A stretch of 20,448 nt of DNA from a virus, in IMG/VR virus record IMGVR_UViG_3300042542_001929, positions 1 through 20,448 of that record. One strand, 5' to 3'. Positions 19,494 through 20,448 of this stretch are shown piece after piece. How positions within the stretch are numbered: the first letter of the stretch is position 1; every line of letters starts with the position of its first letter. Below the pieces are notes generated by a model that was not told the DNA's origin, did no database searches, and saw only the letters and a program-made list of their open reading frames with translations. Both the position numbers and the translations under genes were made by a program.

Positions 19494-19997
19494 ATGACCC
19501 GCACCCGTATCGACGTCCAACTCGCTGCAGCCGCTACCCTGCTCGACCGCCTGGCATCGTCGTACCCATCGGCTCTCGGCCACCTCGCCCGAGAGCTGCT
19601 GGTGCTCGACGGCATGCCCAACCACACCAGCGGCGCCGGTATCACCCGTGGAGCGGGTAGCGACGTCGAGGCGCTCACCGCCGTCGAACGGGTCGCCGCC
19701 AGTCGGGTGCACTTCTCGACCGAGCTCGACACGTTGCGTGAGGATGCCCAGGCGGTCATCGAGATGATCGGCGCACTGGCGCACATGATCGACCGGGCCA
19801 TCGGCCTACGTGCACCGATCGCTGTGTCACGGTGCCGGGATTCGCTGCCCGGCCGGGACGGCGGCATGGACTGGGGCGACCCGACCTGTGAGGAGATCCC
19901 GGCGAAGGCGGGGCTGTGCTCGGCGTGCTACCAGCGCGAGCGGCGCTGGCGCATCGGTGAGGGGCTGGCGGTTCGGGATGTCGTCGATGCCCGATGA
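19494..19997 (+). CDS. Protein with four-Cys C-terminal zinc-ribbon-like motif
   Basis: 167 residues, ATG with GAAAGG about 9 bases upstream, 11 bases after the primase-helicase stop. Residues 1-105 are helical (RIDVQLAAAATLLDRLASSYPSALGHLARELLVLDG; AVERVAASRVHFSTELDTLREDAQAVIEMIGALAHMIDRAIG). The C-terminus SRCRDSLPGRDGGMDWGDPTCEEIPAKAGLCSACYQRERRWR has C114, C132, C142 and C145, a likely zinc-binding module with a basic end (RERRWR). I recognise this C-terminal pattern from actinophage proteins of unknown role. DNA binding near the origin is a fair guess. Confidence 0.65.
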   Translation: MTRTRIDVQLAAAATLLDRLASSYPSALGHLARELLVLDGMPNHTSGAGITRGAGSDVEALTAVERVAASRVHFSTELDTLREDAQAVIEMIGALAHMIDRAIGLRAPIAVSRCRDSLPGRDGGMDWGDPTCEEIPAKAGLCSACYQRERRWRIGEGLAVRDVVDAR

Positions 19998-20023
19998 AAC
20001 CTGGCCGCTGACCTGCGTCGATG

Positions 20024-20053
20024 TTGGACAATGAAACCAAGAACCTGTAGTCT
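20024..20053 (+). promoter_or_regulatory. Possible promoter before the HNH gene
   Basis: TTGGAC (20024-20029) is followed after 18 bases by TAGTCT (20048-20053), in the most AT-rich stretch of the intergenic region 19998-20118. The -35 is close to TTGACA; the -10 is poor. A 6-bp hairpin (CGCCCG 20064-20069 with CGGGCG 20089-20094) lies between it and the HNH start and would be in the leader. Confidence 0.35.
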
Positions 20054-20118
20054 CGGTGTAAGTCGCCCGTCGTGTGCAGCAGCACCGGCGGGCGTTGCCG
20101 TTGTCGGGGGTGGCGCAG

Positions 20119-20394
20119 ATGCCTGGCCGGAACCGTTCCCACTACAGCGGCGACTATCAGCGCCGAGCCCGAGCGGTGCGCCAGGCAGCCAACGCCAACC
20201 CCGGCACACGCTGCTGGCGATGCGGTCGCACCCTGGTCGAGCACGGCCCCGGCGTTCGCTGGGATGCCGGCCACGTCAGGGACGGCGACCCGACATCGCC
20301 GCTGGCCGCCGAGGCGAGCAGCTGCAACCGGTCAGCCGGTGCGACTGCGGGCAACCGTCGCCGTCGAGGGCTTGAGGTGACGAGGCAGTGGTGA
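20119..20394 (+). CDS. HNH endonuclease
   Basis: 91 residues from ATG 20119, chosen for the G-rich ribosome-site region just upstream (GGGGGTGG) and because the motif starts here; an in-frame ATG at 20074 is possible. MPGRNRSHYSGDYQRRARAVRQAA is followed by RCWRCGRTL (C32, C35), RWDAGHV (H52 in the beta-beta-alpha-metal core) and SSCNRSAG (C69, N70), the small phage HNH pattern. Such proteins usually sit next to the terminase and help cut packaging intermediates. The terminase genes would then lie beyond the right edge. Confidence 0.82.
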   Translation: MPGRNRSHYSGDYQRRARAVRQAANANPGTRCWRCGRTLVEHGPGVRWDAGHVRDGDPTSPLAAEASSCNRSAGATAGNRRRRGLEVTRQW

Positions 20395-20400
20395 CGGTGG

Positions 20401-20422
20401 GCGCATGAACATGCGCGTTTTT
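20401..20422 (+). terminator. Intrinsic terminator after the HNH gene
   Basis: GCGCAT (20401-20406) pairs with ATGCGC (20411-20416) around a GAAC loop, followed directly by GTTTTT (20417-20422). It ends the long replication operon or the short HNH transcript, 6 bases after the HNH stop. The sequence then turns AT-rich to the window end, with no gene seen. Confidence 0.7.
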
Positions 20423-20448
20423 GGATGTCAATTCATCTGCCGGAAACT

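Noticed and set aside
1-20448. tRNA, rRNA, integrase or attachment site
   Set aside because: None could be recognised on either strand by reading; a covariance-model search was not possible.

Overview
This window is a 20.4 kb, high-GC segment of a siphovirus-like actinobacteriophage or prophage. Every gene I can support reads on the + strand. Two WhiB-like proteins, frequent GTG starts and chains of ATGA/GTGA stop-start overlaps point to an actinobacterial host. The tail proteins, r1t-type holin and amidase point to a tailed phage. I see no integrase, repressor, tRNA or capsid/terminase gene, so lifestyle and genome ends cannot be judged from this window.

Layout. Positions 1-6159 are the end of the late operon: the C-terminus of the tape measure, minor tail proteins, an amidase endolysin, two holin candidates flanking a tail-fibre-like gene, a small Cys-containing DNA-binding candidate coupled to a metallophosphoesterase, and two small conserved-looking proteins. 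A GNRA-loop hairpin (6196-6219) probably terminates this operon. A promoter whose -35 lies inside a 6-bp palindrome (6249-6285) starts a second operon. That operon opens with small unknown genes, one carrying an Ala/Arg/Trp tetrapeptide minisatellite.

Positions 7865-8784 hold the most interesting element. It contains seven hairpins, each with an 11- to 15-bp stem around a 30-nt loop, built as edge / 9-nt variable / CGACACCCA-like core / 9-nt variable / edge. Three different stem sequences keep their pairing. Four units form array 1, in front of a 149-aa gene. Three units form array 2, inside the 5' end of a gene for a Nop/IS110-C-terminal-like protein. The layout matches TIGR arrays with a Tas protein (tandem interspaced guide RNA systems), so I propose a nuclease-less actinophage TIGR-Tas locus with 14 spacers.

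Positions 9489-20394 are the DNA metabolism module: RecB/Cas4-like exonuclease, probable ssDNA-binding protein, an Ala-rich protein, a winged-helix candidate, RuvC-like resolvase, two tandem WhiB-like proteins, SNF2-type helicase, SPPF-type DNA methyltransferase, a primase-polymerase/helicase fusion, a Zn-ribbon-like protein and an HNH endonuclease, closed by a terminator at 20401-20422. The 3' end of the primase-helicase gene carries a perfect DnaA box followed by eight GGGGCGC repeats and hairpins, a candidate replication origin embedded in coding sequence.

Functional assignments rest on motifs read by eye. No database search was possible.
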